Assembly (NCBI GenBank): GCA_046154585.1 | Contig: JBJXDX010000091.1 | Span: 1-64,000 of the forward strand | From: CADEFX01 sp046154585 | Lineage (GTDB): Bacteria; Pseudomonadota; Alphaproteobacteria; Rhizobiales; Hyphomicrobiaceae | Direction: 5' to 3' | Length of the DNA: 64,000 nucleotides | Part shown: positions 44,884-53,255 of the stretch, piece after piece | How the letters are laid out: the number at the start of each line of letters is the position of its first letter | Position numbering within the stretch: the first letter of the stretch is position 1 | Notes under the pieces: model-generated | Databases searched by the model: none | What the model was told of the DNA's origin: nothing | What the model saw: only the letters and a program-made list of their open reading frames with translations | Program-made: the position numbers and the translations under genes

Positions 44884-46964
44884 CGCGAAGCCTCCCGTGC
44901 AATGTCGATGATGAGATGCCCCTCGGCGCTGATGCGCGCCACGTCGCCTGGCAGGATGACCGTGGTGCTGTCCGGGTCCTCGACGATGGCCGGCCCCGCG
45001 ATGGTCGCCCCGCTCGCAAACGCCTGCCGGTCGATGATCGCCGTACCCACGTAGCCGCCCGCCTCCGGGAACCAGGCTTTGCGCGTTCCGCGCCGCACAC
45101 TCGTCGTTTCTGCCGCCGTCCGACCCAGGCGCGAGCTGCCCGTTCGCGACGGGATCGTGGCCACCAGCGTCCAGTCCACGGCTTCGATCGTGCCTTCCGC
45201 GTCGAGAAACTTGTGTTTGCGCAGATAGGCCTCGTTGAAGGCCTCGATGGCACCGCGGCCATAGTCGGGGCCGATCGGACCACCCGGCAAATCCACGTGG
45301 ATCTCGAAGCCCTGTCCCGCGTAACGCATCTGCGCATAGCGCAACCATTGCACCTCGCCGTTGGCCGCCGCGCGCTTCACGTCGTGCAACGCCCGCTTCT
45401 CCAGGGCGCGATAGATATCCGCAATGGCATCGCTCGACGAGCTCGCATCGAGATGCAGCACTCGCGTCGTCGTCACGTCGATGCGCGGGTCGGCCTCGAG
45501 CAGGCCGATCGCCGAACCCACACCGGCACCATAGGGCACGATCACCGTCGGAATGCCGACGGACCGCGCCAGCCGCGCCGCATGCAGCGGCCCCGCACCG
45601 CCGAACGCCACCATGGCATAGCGCCGCGGATCTCGCCCGCGCTCTACCGAGACGATGCGCAACGCATTCTCCATATTCGACGTAGCAATGAGATGAATGC
45701 CCCATGCCGCTTCAGGCACCGAAATGCCAAGCGGATCGCCGATCCGGGCCTTGAGCCCCTCTTCCGCCGCCCTAGCGTCGAGCTGCATGGCGCCGGCATT
45801 GAACCAGTCGGGCGAGATGTAGCCCAGCACCACGTTGGCATCGGTAATGGTCGGCTCCGTTCCACCGCGGCCATAGCAGATCGGTCCAGGATCGGCACCG
45901 GCGCTATCCGGCCCGACGACGATCATGCCCTTGTCCGCACGCGCGATGCTGCCGCCGCCAGCGCCGATCTCGATCATCTCGACGGCCGGCACGTTGATCG
46001 GCAGGCCGCTGCCCTTCTTGTAGCGCACGAGATCGATCTCGAACGTGGGCATGATGGCCGGCGTCCCGCCGTCGACGGCCCCGAGCTTGGCCGTCGTGCC
46101 GCCCATGTCGAACGTGATCACGTGCTCGCGCCCCTCGGCCTTGCCAACGATGGCGCACATTAGAATGCCGGCCGCCGGGCCAGACTCGATAATTCGGACG
46201 GGGAAATCGCGGGCTAGCTCTGGCGAGATCAGGCCGCCGCTCGACTGCATGACGAACAGCTCGTTGCGAAAACCTCGGTCTTTCAAAGCCGCTTCGAGAC
46301 AGCGCAGGTAGCCGTCGACGATGGGCTTTACGAAAGCATTCGTGACCGTCGTGCTCGTGCGCTCGTATTCGCGGAACTTGGGCGACACTTCCGAGGAGAT
46401 CGACACGGACAGATGCGGTGCACGCTTGGCGATGCGGTCGCGAACCTGCAGCTCGTGCTCAGGGCGCGCATAGGCATGCAGCAGTGACACGGCGACAGTC
46501 TCCCGGCCCGAGGCAACCATGGCGTCGATGGCGCGGTCCAGCGACGGCATATCGAGCGGTGTCACCACCGTGCCATCCGCGCCGACGCGTTCGACGACCT
46601 CCGCGATATGGCGGCGTTGCACCAGTGGCTGCGGCTTGTCGATGTAGAGATCGTACGTCTCGTAGCGCTTCTGGCGGCCGATGATGAGGATGTCGCGAAA
46701 TCCGTCCGTGGTGATGAGGCCGGTGGCGGCCCCCTTGCGCTCGAGCACGGCATTGGTTGCGACCGTTGTCGCATGCAGCACCATGCCGACATCGCTGCCA
46801 GCAATACCCGCTGTCGTCAGCAGTTTCTCCAACCCTGCGATGACCGCCTCACCAGGATCGCGCAGGGTCGTCGGCACCTTGAGGGCGAGCGTTGTGCCTT
46901 TCCCACCGTCATGCAGGACAAAATCCGTGAACGTTCCGCCGATATCGAAGGCCACACGAATCAT
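44880..46964 (-). CDS. HyuA-type subunit, third pair, 694 aa
   Basis: ATP-binding subunit paired with the following HyuB. Phosphate motifs FDIGGTFTDF (residues 5-14) and FDMGGTTAKLGAV are intact; VLHATTVATNAVLERKGA and MVAFGGAGPLHAARLA are family blocks. The TTAK in the second motif differs from the TSAD of the other two HyuAs, marking a different subgroup. ATG 46964 gives the standard N-terminus. It lies 84 bases after the aminotransferase stop, in the same direction, with only a weak GC stem between. Confidence 0.9.
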   Translation of the reverse strand: MIRVAFDIGGTFTDFVLHDGGKGTTLALKVPTTLRDPGEAVIAGLEKLLTTAGIAGSDVGMVLHATTVATNAVLERKGAATGLITTDGFRDILIIGRQKRYETYDLYIDKPQPLVQRRHIAEVVERVGADGTVVTPLDMPSLDRAIDAMVASGRETVAVSLLHAYARPEHELQVRDRIAKRAPHLSVSISSEVSPKFREYERTSTTVTNAFVKPIVDGYLRCLEAALKDRGFRNELFVMQSSGGLISPELARDFPVRIIESGPAAGILMCAIVGKAEGREHVITFDMGGTTAKLGAVDGGTPAIMPTFEIDLVRYKKGSGLPINVPAVEMIEIGAGGGSIARADKGMIVVGPDSAGADPGPICYGRGGTEPTITDANVVLGYISPDWFNAGAMQLDARAAEEGLKARIGDPLGISVPEAAWGIHLIATSNMENALRIVSVERGRDPRRYAMVAFGGAGPLHAARLARSVGIPTVIVPYGAGVGSAIGLLEADPRIDVTTTRVLHLDASSSSDAIADIYRALEKRALHDVKRAAANGEVQWLRYAQMRYAGQGFEIHVDLPGGPIGPDYGRGAIEAFNEAYLRKHKFLDAEGTIEAVDWTLVATIPSRTGSSRLGRTAAETTSVRRGTRKAWFPEAGGYVGTAIIDRQAFASGATIAGPAIVEDPDSTTVILPGDVARISAEGHLIIDIAREASR

Positions 46965-47048
46965 GCACGGATCTTCCTTGCCGCTAGATGTTTTGCGTGT
47001 TTGAGAGAGGTACGAGGCCGCTGCGCCATTGGAGGCCTCGCAGCACCG

Positions 47049-48422
47049 TCACCCGGCAAGCTCCTTGTGGCTTTCGTCGAGCGTGCGCCCGACGCGCTCC
47101 AGCATATCGTCGATTTCGGCTTCGGTGATGATCATGGGCGGCGCAAATCCCATGCGGTCGCCGATCACACGAAGCACCAGACCGTTCTTGCGTCCGATGC
47201 GGTCGACCACCTGTCCGGCACGGCCCGTGGGCTCGTAGTTGGCGCGCGTTGCCTTATCCTTCACGAGTTCGACCGCAGCAATCATGCCGACACCGTTGAC
47301 TTCACCCACCAGAGGGTGGCCGGCAAACCGCCTCAACCCGTCGATCATGCGCTTGCCGAGCCGGCGCGCCCGTGCGGTCACGTCCATCTCCTCGTAGATC
47401 TTCAGAACCTCGAGCGCCACGGCCGTCGTCACGGGATGACCGGCGTAGGTATAGCCATGCGCGAAGCCACCGAGCTTGTCGCTTTGGGCAAGCATCGCCT
47501 GATGCATCTTCTCGTTGATGAGCACAGCCGAGATCGGCTGATAGGCTGCTGACAGTGCCTTGGCGCACGTCAGCATGTCCGGCTTGAGGCCGAAGGTTTG
47601 CGAGCCCCACCAGTTACCTGTTCGCCCGAAGCCGCAGATCACCTCGTCCGCGACGAGCAGCACATCATGTTTGCGCAGCACGGCCTGGATCTTCTCGAAG
47701 TAAGTCTTTGGCGGGATGATCACGCCGCCAGCGCCCATCACCGGCTCGGCGAAGAACGCCGACACCGTGTCGGGGCCTTCCTCGACGATCAATTTATCCA
47801 GCGCGTCCGCCATGCGGGTGGCGAATGCTTCCTCGCTCTCGCCGTCCTGATGCTTGCGGTAGTAGTGAGGAAACTCCGTGTGCCGCATCATCGGCAGGGG
47901 CAGACCGAAATCGGCGTGCATGTCGGGCTTGCCCGAGACGCTGACCGAGGCAACCGTATTGCCGTGATAGCCGCCCTGGCGGCCGATGATCTTGTTCTTG
48001 CCCGGCCGGCCCATGGCAGCCTGATAGTACCAGGCGAGCTTGATGGCCGTGTCGTTGGCTTCCGAGCCTGAGCATTGGAACAGCGCCTTCGACATGGGCA
48101 CGGGCGCGAGCTGGATCAGCTTCTCGGCGAGATCGATATTGGCCTCGTGTGCGCGGTGCCGGTAGGTGTGGTAGTAGCCGAGCTTGCGCATCTGGTCGTA
48201 CGCCACGCGCGCAATGCGTTCGCTGGCGGAAAAACCGAGCGACGCACACCACAGCCCCGCAACCGTCTCTATGTAGCGCTCGCCCGCATCGTCGTAGATG
48301 TAGACTCCCTCGCCCCGACTGATGACGACCGGGCCGTCCTGCTCGTGCCTGCGAAGGTTCGTCTGAGGGTGGACGTAGTACGCGACATCTCGGGCCGCGG
48401 CCGAATTTGGCAGGAGTGCCAT
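47049..48422 (-). CDS. Class III (omega-amino acid:pyruvate-type) aminotransferase, 457 aa
   Basis: A PLP enzyme transferring a terminal or beta/gamma amino group, typically to pyruvate. The fold-type I class-III blocks are CSGSEANDTAIKLAWYY, GGYHGNT, FFAEPVMGAGGVI, the PLP Asp in LLVADEVICGFGRTG, and the lysine segment LTCAKALSAAYQP. I chose ATG 48422, behind AGAAGGATG, rather than the longer frame that runs through the operator. It is the first gene of a unit with hyuA-hyuB. An omega-amino acid released by ring opening of a lactam would be a natural substrate; this is inference. Confidence 0.9.
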   Translation of the reverse strand: MALLPNSAAARDVAYYVHPQTNLRRHEQDGPVVISRGEGVYIYDDAGERYIETVAGLWCASLGFSASERIARVAYDQMRKLGYYHTYRHRAHEANIDLAEKLIQLAPVPMSKALFQCSGSEANDTAIKLAWYYQAAMGRPGKNKIIGRQGGYHGNTVASVSVSGKPDMHADFGLPLPMMRHTEFPHYYRKHQDGESEEAFATRMADALDKLIVEEGPDTVSAFFAEPVMGAGGVIIPPKTYFEKIQAVLRKHDVLLVADEVICGFGRTGNWWGSQTFGLKPDMLTCAKALSAAYQPISAVLINEKMHQAMLAQSDKLGGFAHGYTYAGHPVTTAVALEVLKIYEEMDVTARARRLGKRMIDGLRRFAGHPLVGEVNGVGMIAAVELVKDKATRANYEPTGRAGQVVDRIGRKNGLVLRVIGDRMGFAPPMIITEAEIDDMLERVGRTLDESHKELAG

Positions 48423-48447
48423 TCGAGCATCCTTCTCTGAAGACCAA

Positions 48448-48475
48448 TTGACAACTGGTCTGACCAATTTAATAT
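48448..48475 (+). promoter_or_regulatory. gntR promoter containing a FadR-type operator
   Basis: TTGACA (48448-48453) and TAATAT (48470-48475) are separated by 16 bases and make a good sigma-70-like promoter reading toward the regulator. In the spacer lies TGGTCTGACCA (48456-48466), a palindrome with AA/TT flanks matching the FadR-subfamily GntR operator form (AATTGGTnnnACCAATT). A second half-site GACCAATT (48442-48449) is adjacent. The same site sits about 35 bases before the aminotransferase start, so one protein could control both directions. Confidence 0.7.
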
Positions 48476-48554
48476 CATAGCGGAGCGCCCCATTGGCTCG
48501 TCAAGCACAAATCACGCGCGAGATCGACCATGGGGCTTTGCAACAGGAACGAAC

Positions 48555-49247
48555 GTGGCGACAGGCGACAGCAGGCAAGCCCTGGTAAAAGCGCTTCTCA
48601 CACGCGTCGACGAAGCACGTGGCGCATTGGAGATGAAGCTTCCCGGCGAGCGCGAGCTGGCGAGCGCCTACAAAGCCAGCCGCACATCGATACGTGAAGT
48701 TCTCGGCGTGCTGGAAGCATTGCGCCTCATCGAGCGTCGGCCTCAATCCGGAATCTACGTAAGGGAAGCAGATACCGAAGCCAGCATCGACGCGCTCGTC
48801 CTGCAGGAATCACTAGATCTGAGGCGGCCGATTGCCGACTACGAGCAGGCGCAGGAGGCACGCGTCATTCACGAGGTCGAAGCGATCCGATTGGCAGCCG
48901 TGCGCCGCACCACCCGCGACCTCGATATTATGCACGCCATCATCGAAACGTCGCGGATCAGCCTGGAGAAAGGATGCAACCTCGCGGACGACGACGAGGC
49001 GTTTCATCTGGCGCTCATCTCCGCCGCCAAGAATCCCATCCTGCTGCGCATTGCCAAATCGCTGTATATGATGACGCGCTCGGTGCGGCTCGCCTACTTC
49101 GAGCTGCCGGGCGCCGCCAAGTCGTCAATCCCTGAGCACGAGCGCATATTGGAGAGCCTGACGGCACGCGATAGCGCCTCCGCCGTACGCTTGATGCGCA
49201 AGCACTACAGTGTCTCGTCGAAGCGCTGGCGGAAGGTCCGGATGTAG
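48555..49247 (+). CDS. GntR-family regulator, FadR/FCD subfamily, 230 aa
   Basis: A winged-helix DNA-binding domain (residues 8-75: ALVKALLTRVDEARG, LPGERELASAYKASRTSIRE, VLGVLEALRLIERRPQSGIY) plus an all-helical FCD effector domain (about 95-220, with EVEAIRLAAVRR, DDDEAFHLALISAAKNP and MRKHYSV). FCD metal-binding positions (Asp, three His) are partly visible. GTG 48555 begins the usual N-terminus. It is divergent from the aminotransferase-hyuAB unit across 132 bases holding its own promoter and a FadR-type operator, so autoregulation and control of that unit are likely. The effector is unknown. Confidence 0.9.
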   Translation: MATGDSRQALVKALLTRVDEARGALEMKLPGERELASAYKASRTSIREVLGVLEALRLIERRPQSGIYVREADTEASIDALVLQESLDLRRPIADYEQAQEARVIHEVEAIRLAAVRRTTRDLDIMHAIIETSRISLEKGCNLADDDEAFHLALISAAKNPILLRIAKSLYMMTRSVRLAYFELPGAAKSSIPEHERILESLTARDSASAVRLMRKHYSVSSKRWRKVRM

Positions 49248-49326
49248 ACGACCGCGGACAGCATGGCCTTGGCGGACGGGCTATTTGTATAGCCTCTGCA
49301 CCCCCACCCGAGGCAGCTTGGGCTCG

Positions 49327-50496
49327 CTATAAGGTATCCAAACCACGTCCCAACGCACGAATCTCCGATGAAGAGGCATCCAGGCGGAAACGATGCTCAG
49401 GGATTTCACTGAAGAGATCGGCAAAGCGCGGCGGCAGGAGGACGTCGCTCAGCGCGCGTAGGCGCCCCGCAGCGTCGCGGCGCGCGGCCACCAGAAAGCT
49501 GCCTCCGGAACTGCCGATTTCCTCGAGCGCGCCATGCATTATGGCTTCGTCATCGCCATAATACTTTGACGCAACAATCCGCTCCGCCGTATCCGCCCCT
49601 ACGACAAACGTGGCCTTGGGGAACAGGCGCGACTTCTCGACGAAAGTGGGAGCTCTCGTAAGTTCGACCGTCGACTTCCAGGCAAATTGCGCAAGGCGGC
49701 GTCTCACCGTCTCGCCCGCCAGGGGCGGCTTGTCGACGTTAGTGACAGAGATCTCGAACGCCAACGGCTGCTGCCTGAGCTCTTCGGCCACCCGCGCCAG
49801 CAACACATGTCCAGCGTGCACCGGGTTGAAAGACCCTGGCAACAGCACAAGGGGCGGCGGCACCGACAGCATCATTTGCCCGTCGGGCTGGGCGGTGACG
49901 CGATCGAGGTCGCCCGCCAAGAGCTGATCGATCGTATCCACGCTTGTGGCGACCATTTCCGCAAAGTGCTCGTCAGCATCGAGCAAGCCGCGTGGCGACG
50001 GTGCGGGAATCCCGCATGCGTGGGCCAGCCATAGGACGATCGCACGCGTAACGAGATCTTCTTCAGCGGCGCGATCACGCCGGCCCTTGGCCATCACGCC
50101 GGTGCAGTGGGCGATGCGGGCGGAGTTGGCGTATGCGATGTGAAACCGATGCTCTCCTTTACGCGGGCGATCGCTTGCCAGTGCTGCTGTGGCGCCGAGT
50201 CCAACCAGATCGGCACCCGCCGGCACCAGCCTGGCTGCGCGCGCCCGTACGTTCCGTGCCATCGCGATGGCGGTGTCAGCACTGCATGCCTGTGCCGGTG
50301 TAAAACCGAGAAACGCCGCAAGCGCCAACGTGTCGTAGGGAACCTGCGCCTCGATCAGTAGCCGAGACCCTCCGGGAACACGAAGCAACTCGCCGACTGC
50401 CCCGCTGCCACCCCCGGTGATCGCGAGTGCAGCCTTGCCGCCGGACGCGTGTAGTGCGGAGATCAATTGTTGCCATGCAGCGTCCGATGGGCCCAT
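49327..50496 (-). CDS. CinA-like domain fused to a nucleotidyltransferase domain, 389 aa
   Basis: Two modules. Residues 1-165 resemble the CinA C-terminal amidohydrolase (NMN-deamidase-like) fold: ALAITGGGSGAVGELLRVPG corresponds to its TAESCTGG region but lacks the expected Ser-Cys. GLGATAALASDRPRKGEHR corresponds to the G-I-A-G-P-like block. Residues 215-389 are a cytidylyltransferase-like (NadD-type) domain with LLPGSFNPVHAGH (the HxGH-type motif at 227-230) and the distal SSSEIR motif. I chose ATG 50496 over the poorly conserved upstream extension. A role in pyridine-nucleotide metabolism is plausible. Whether both domains are active is unknown. Confidence 0.78.
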   Translation of the reverse strand: MGPSDAAWQQLISALHASGGKAALAITGGGSGAVGELLRVPGGSRLLIEAQVPYDTLALAAFLGFTPAQACSADTAIAMARNVRARAARLVPAGADLVGLGATAALASDRPRKGEHRFHIAYANSARIAHCTGVMAKGRRDRAAEEDLVTRAIVLWLAHACGIPAPSPRGLLDADEHFAEMVATSVDTIDQLLAGDLDRVTAQPDGQMMLSVPPPLVLLPGSFNPVHAGHVLLARVAEELRQQPLAFEISVTNVDKPPLAGETVRRRLAQFAWKSTVELTRAPTFVEKSRLFPKATFVVGADTAERIVASKYYGDDEAIMHGALEEIGSSGGSFLVAARRDAAGRLRALSDVLLPPRFADLFSEIPEHRFRLDASSSEIRALGRGLDTL

Positions 50497-50873
50497 GGTG
50501 CGTGTACGGTCCGAAGCTGAAGATGCCGCACGGATGGTGAAAGACAGTTCGGCCAGTGTCAACAGAGGGCACGGACGGAAGCGATAGCTGCTTTGTGGGA
50601 AGCGAGTACCGCAGGACTTAAAGGCTCTGAAGCCGAAAACCCCGAGAAGGAAAATGTTCAAAGTACGCATGGCAGGCGTTGTCGAATATCCGCCCCGGAC
50701 CCAACGAGCACGGCGTCGGCAACCCACATCAAGGTTCGGCGCGTGACGCATCAGAGATCATCAGATGTCAGAGGGATGCGAAAGTTTTCCGTTGACGCTG
50801 GATTGACGCGGCAAGTGCTTCAGTCAGGATGGGAACCGAAGAGGGCACGTTGCGGGAGTGAGGGAGTAGGGGC
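50497..50873. other. Gene-free divergent region between the CinA-like fusion and the peroxidase gene
   Basis: No gene is supported in these 377 bases. The part just upstream of the peroxidase (50781-50873) is promoter-like and contains the tandem heptamers described separately. The half nearer the CinA-like gene would hold its promoter, but no clear hexamers stand out. Confidence 0.5.
50792..50809 (+). promoter_or_regulatory. Tandem direct heptamers TTGACGC-TGGA-TTGACGC (SARP-type site)
   Basis: TTGACGC occurs at 50792-50798 and again at 50803-50809, separated by four bases, an exact 11-base period. SARP regulators (DnrI, ActII-ORF4) bind heptameric direct repeats with this period next to the -35 of their target promoters. 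The site lies 64 bases before the peroxidase ATG, leaving room for a -10 and leader. The SARP-type gene at 53256-55340 is the obvious candidate binder. Confidence 0.5.
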
Positions 50874-52784
50874 ATGCACGGCAGCAACCCGCTTGGCGTC
50901 AACCTGCCTGAAGATCCGCTCGAGCATCCGCTGACGATACGCTGGGGATCGCAAGACTGCATCAATTTCATCAGAGCGCCCAATCCCGAGGAGGGGGAGG
51001 CGTTTCTGGCGGCGGGACTCATTCCTACCAGTGGAAAGCTCGATCCGTCGCGGCGGAAGGCCGTGTATCACCTGATGGCCGCGCTCGAGAACCGGATGTG
51101 GCAGGTGCCCGACAGCGAGCAGCACATACAGATTCTGGGTGCACAGGTCGTCGCCAATCCTGCGTTGGGCGGGCTCTGGGAAGATCCGCTGGAGAGCCGG
51201 AACGAAGAGCCGCCGGCAATGACGGGGTGGGAAAATCCGTTGCTTCCCTCAGGGTACACGTATCTGCTCCAGCTCGTTGCGCACGACATGGCCGACACGG
51301 TGCGCTCGGCTGCCATCGCCGAAGAAGGATTTTACCCCGAATTCCGCAACGTGCGCCAACGCGCGCTGATGCTCGATACGCTTTACGGCTTCGGTCCTGA
51401 AGAAAGCACGCACGCCTATGGCCTGCATGGCCACAGGCAGCATGTTCCGCGCAGCACGTTGCGGACGGGTGATCTGCGGCGACTAACGCCAACGCCAGAA
51501 TCGCCCGAAGGGGAGCCTGCACCGCCTCCCGAGCCGAGACGCTATTGTCCCTTCCAGGATATTGCGCGGTTTGCCGGCAACGACCAGCAAGGCGGCAGAT
51601 CCTCGCTGACCGAGGCTCTCATCGCCGACCCTCGCAATGATGCGCACGCGCTGATGTCACAGATGACAGTGCTGTTCATCAAGCTGCACAATGCCATTGA
51701 GGGGCTTTTGCCCGATCTTGGGCTCGATCCGACACCGGAAACGGCATACCGCAGATTTTTGTGCGCCCGCTTCGTCGTCACGCTCATCTATCGCCATATC
51801 GTTGCCAACGATCTTCTGCCACGCATTCTCGATCCCGTGGTTCACGCTGCTTACCGCGACAATCCCAAGCTGCAATTGCACAAGGGACCGATCGCGAGCG
51901 AGTTCTTCGCCGGCGCATTCCGGTTCGGCCATGCGATGGTGCGTGCCGGGTACACCACGAACAGCGTGTTTGCCGATCAGGATCTGGCGCAGGCCTTGAA
52001 TCAGAGCACGCACAAGAACTACGCCGCGCTTCCGGTTTCAAGACATTGGGCCGTCGATTGGGATTTCTTCTTCGGCAATCGGGACAAGGTGAACCTCTCC
52101 CGGCGCATCGGACCGTTCTACTCCCATGGCTTCATGACCATGGGTCCGAAGGCCTTGGCGGCTGAAACCGGAATTGACGTTCGCGGTCTGCCGGCGCGGG
52201 ACTTTCTGACGTCGACGTACACGGGCCTGTGGTCCGTGCCGGCGTTGTTCAAAGAGATCAAATCAAAGCTCGATGAGCTTCAGCTCGCGCACCTCGATTT
52301 GCTGCCAGACTTCAACGTCTGGTCGGACGCGCTCGAAAAATGGTTCGGATCGGAGGCGGGCATGTCGCCGGCGGGCGCCGAAGTCGTGCCGCGGCTTCCG
52401 ATGTTGAGGCACGATCCGCCGCTGGTATTCTTCGTGCTGTTCGAGGCCGCCCATGACTTCGATCGGGCGGGCCGACCGCTGCCTGCCGTTCCTCACCGCA
52501 ACAAGATGCTGTTTCCCGGCCAGGGTGGCAGACGGTTGGGCCGCTTCGGCTCAATTCTCATCGCCGACGCGTTCTACAGCGCCCTCCGCAATCAGCCGTT
52601 CGGGCCGGAGGCAGGACGGTCCATGAAGGAACGCATCGAGCATGTCTGCGGAAGCTTGCTCGGGCAGAGCGCGAAATCGGCTCTCAATAGAGCCACGCTG
52701 ACGCAGGACGGTGCCGCCGAGCGCAAGCTCGATACCATGAGCGAGCTTCTCGCGCTCATGGCGGAGCTGAGGGCGTTCAGATGA
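50874..52784 (+). CDS. Animal-type haem peroxidase (An_peroxidase family), 636 aa
   Basis: A haem peroxidase/dioxygenase-like protein of the myeloperoxidase superfamily. The distal histidine is in LLQLVAHDMAD (H137-D138). The conserved ADPRND with the following MTVLFIKLHN segment and the proximal histidine in FRFGHAMVR (H353) are present. LPARDFLTSTY and the C-terminal GSILIADAFYSAL match the family. No signal peptide is seen, unusual if it acts outside the cell. ATG 50874 follows a purine-rich stretch (GGGAGTGAGGGAG). Its stop overlaps the next start by four bases. The tandem heptamers upstream suggest SARP control. The substrate (halide, fatty acid, peptide) is unknown. Confidence 0.82.
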   Translation: MHGSNPLGVNLPEDPLEHPLTIRWGSQDCINFIRAPNPEEGEAFLAAGLIPTSGKLDPSRRKAVYHLMAALENRMWQVPDSEQHIQILGAQVVANPALGGLWEDPLESRNEEPPAMTGWENPLLPSGYTYLLQLVAHDMADTVRSAAIAEEGFYPEFRNVRQRALMLDTLYGFGPEESTHAYGLHGHRQHVPRSTLRTGDLRRLTPTPESPEGEPAPPPEPRRYCPFQDIARFAGNDQQGGRSSLTEALIADPRNDAHALMSQMTVLFIKLHNAIEGLLPDLGLDPTPETAYRRFLCARFVVTLIYRHIVANDLLPRILDPVVHAAYRDNPKLQLHKGPIASEFFAGAFRFGHAMVRAGYTTNSVFADQDLAQALNQSTHKNYAALPVSRHWAVDWDFFFGNRDKVNLSRRIGPFYSHGFMTMGPKALAAETGIDVRGLPARDFLTSTYTGLWSVPALFKEIKSKLDELQLAHLDLLPDFNVWSDALEKWFGSEAGMSPAGAEVVPRLPMLRHDPPLVFFVLFEAAHDFDRAGRPLPAVPHRNKMLFPGQGGRRLGRFGSILIADAFYSALRNQPFGPEAGRSMKERIEHVCGSLLGQSAKSALNRATLTQDGAAERKLDTMSELLALMAELRAFR

Positions 52785-53236
52785 CGTGGGCGGAGATCAC
52801 ACATTTTTTTGCCGTAGGGAAACTGCTGGAGGATGAAACGATGCCTGAGCCAATGAGATTCAAGGTGCAGCGCGGCGACGAGAAAGAATGGGGCAAGCTC
52901 GTGAAGAGGTGGGCCAGGAGCGAGCAGGCGAAACCGCGCAATCTGGCAGAGCTGAAGCAGCAGATCGCTGACGCCGGCATGCGGGAGCCCGATTGCCCAA
53001 GCTTCATCACGGGCCTGGTCATCATTCAGAATGATCGGCACATCTTGACGATCCGAATCCCGCCGGCGGAGCTGATCAACTCCGGTGAGGAAAAGGTCAT
53101 GGCAAATCCGACCGAGGCCTATCCACTACCGTCGTTTTATTCTGATTTCTTCCGGGATCCGCCGCCAGTGGGCGAAGAGAAGCGCGATCTGCATTCCGCG
53201 CGTATCGGTGAGTATGCGGTGAACAGTTGCGAATGA
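52781..53236 (+). CDS. Protein of unknown family coupled to the peroxidase, 151 aa
   Basis: I do not recognise this protein. Its ATG overlaps the peroxidase stop (ATGA), so the two are made together, which suggests a physical or functional partner. It has an acidic/basic N-terminus, a helical Lys/Glu-rich stretch (residues 30-70), then a short strand-rich part (FITGLVIIQNDRHILTIRIP) and a polar tail with only one or two Cys. No TM, signal peptide or metal motif is evident. A leader-like or chaperone role, or a peptide substrate of the locus, are both open. Confidence 0.6.
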   Translation: MTWAEITHFFAVGKLLEDETMPEPMRFKVQRGDEKEWGKLVKRWARSEQAKPRNLAELKQQIADAGMREPDCPSFITGLVIIQNDRHILTIRIPPAELINSGEEKVMANPTEAYPLPSFYSDFFRDPPPVGEEKRDLHSARIGEYAVNSCE

Positions 53237-53255
53237 TGGACCGCTGCAGCACCGC

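Noticed and set aside
44884..45705. N-terminal extension of the third HyuB frame to 45705
   Set aside because: The Arg/Ala/Gly-rich extension is an out-of-frame read through hyuA; the family start is GTG 44883.
47013..47040. GC-rich stem (CGAGGCC ... GGCCTCG) between aminotransferase and hyuA
   Set aside because: Seven pairs with a 14-base loop and no T-run; too weak to call a terminator.
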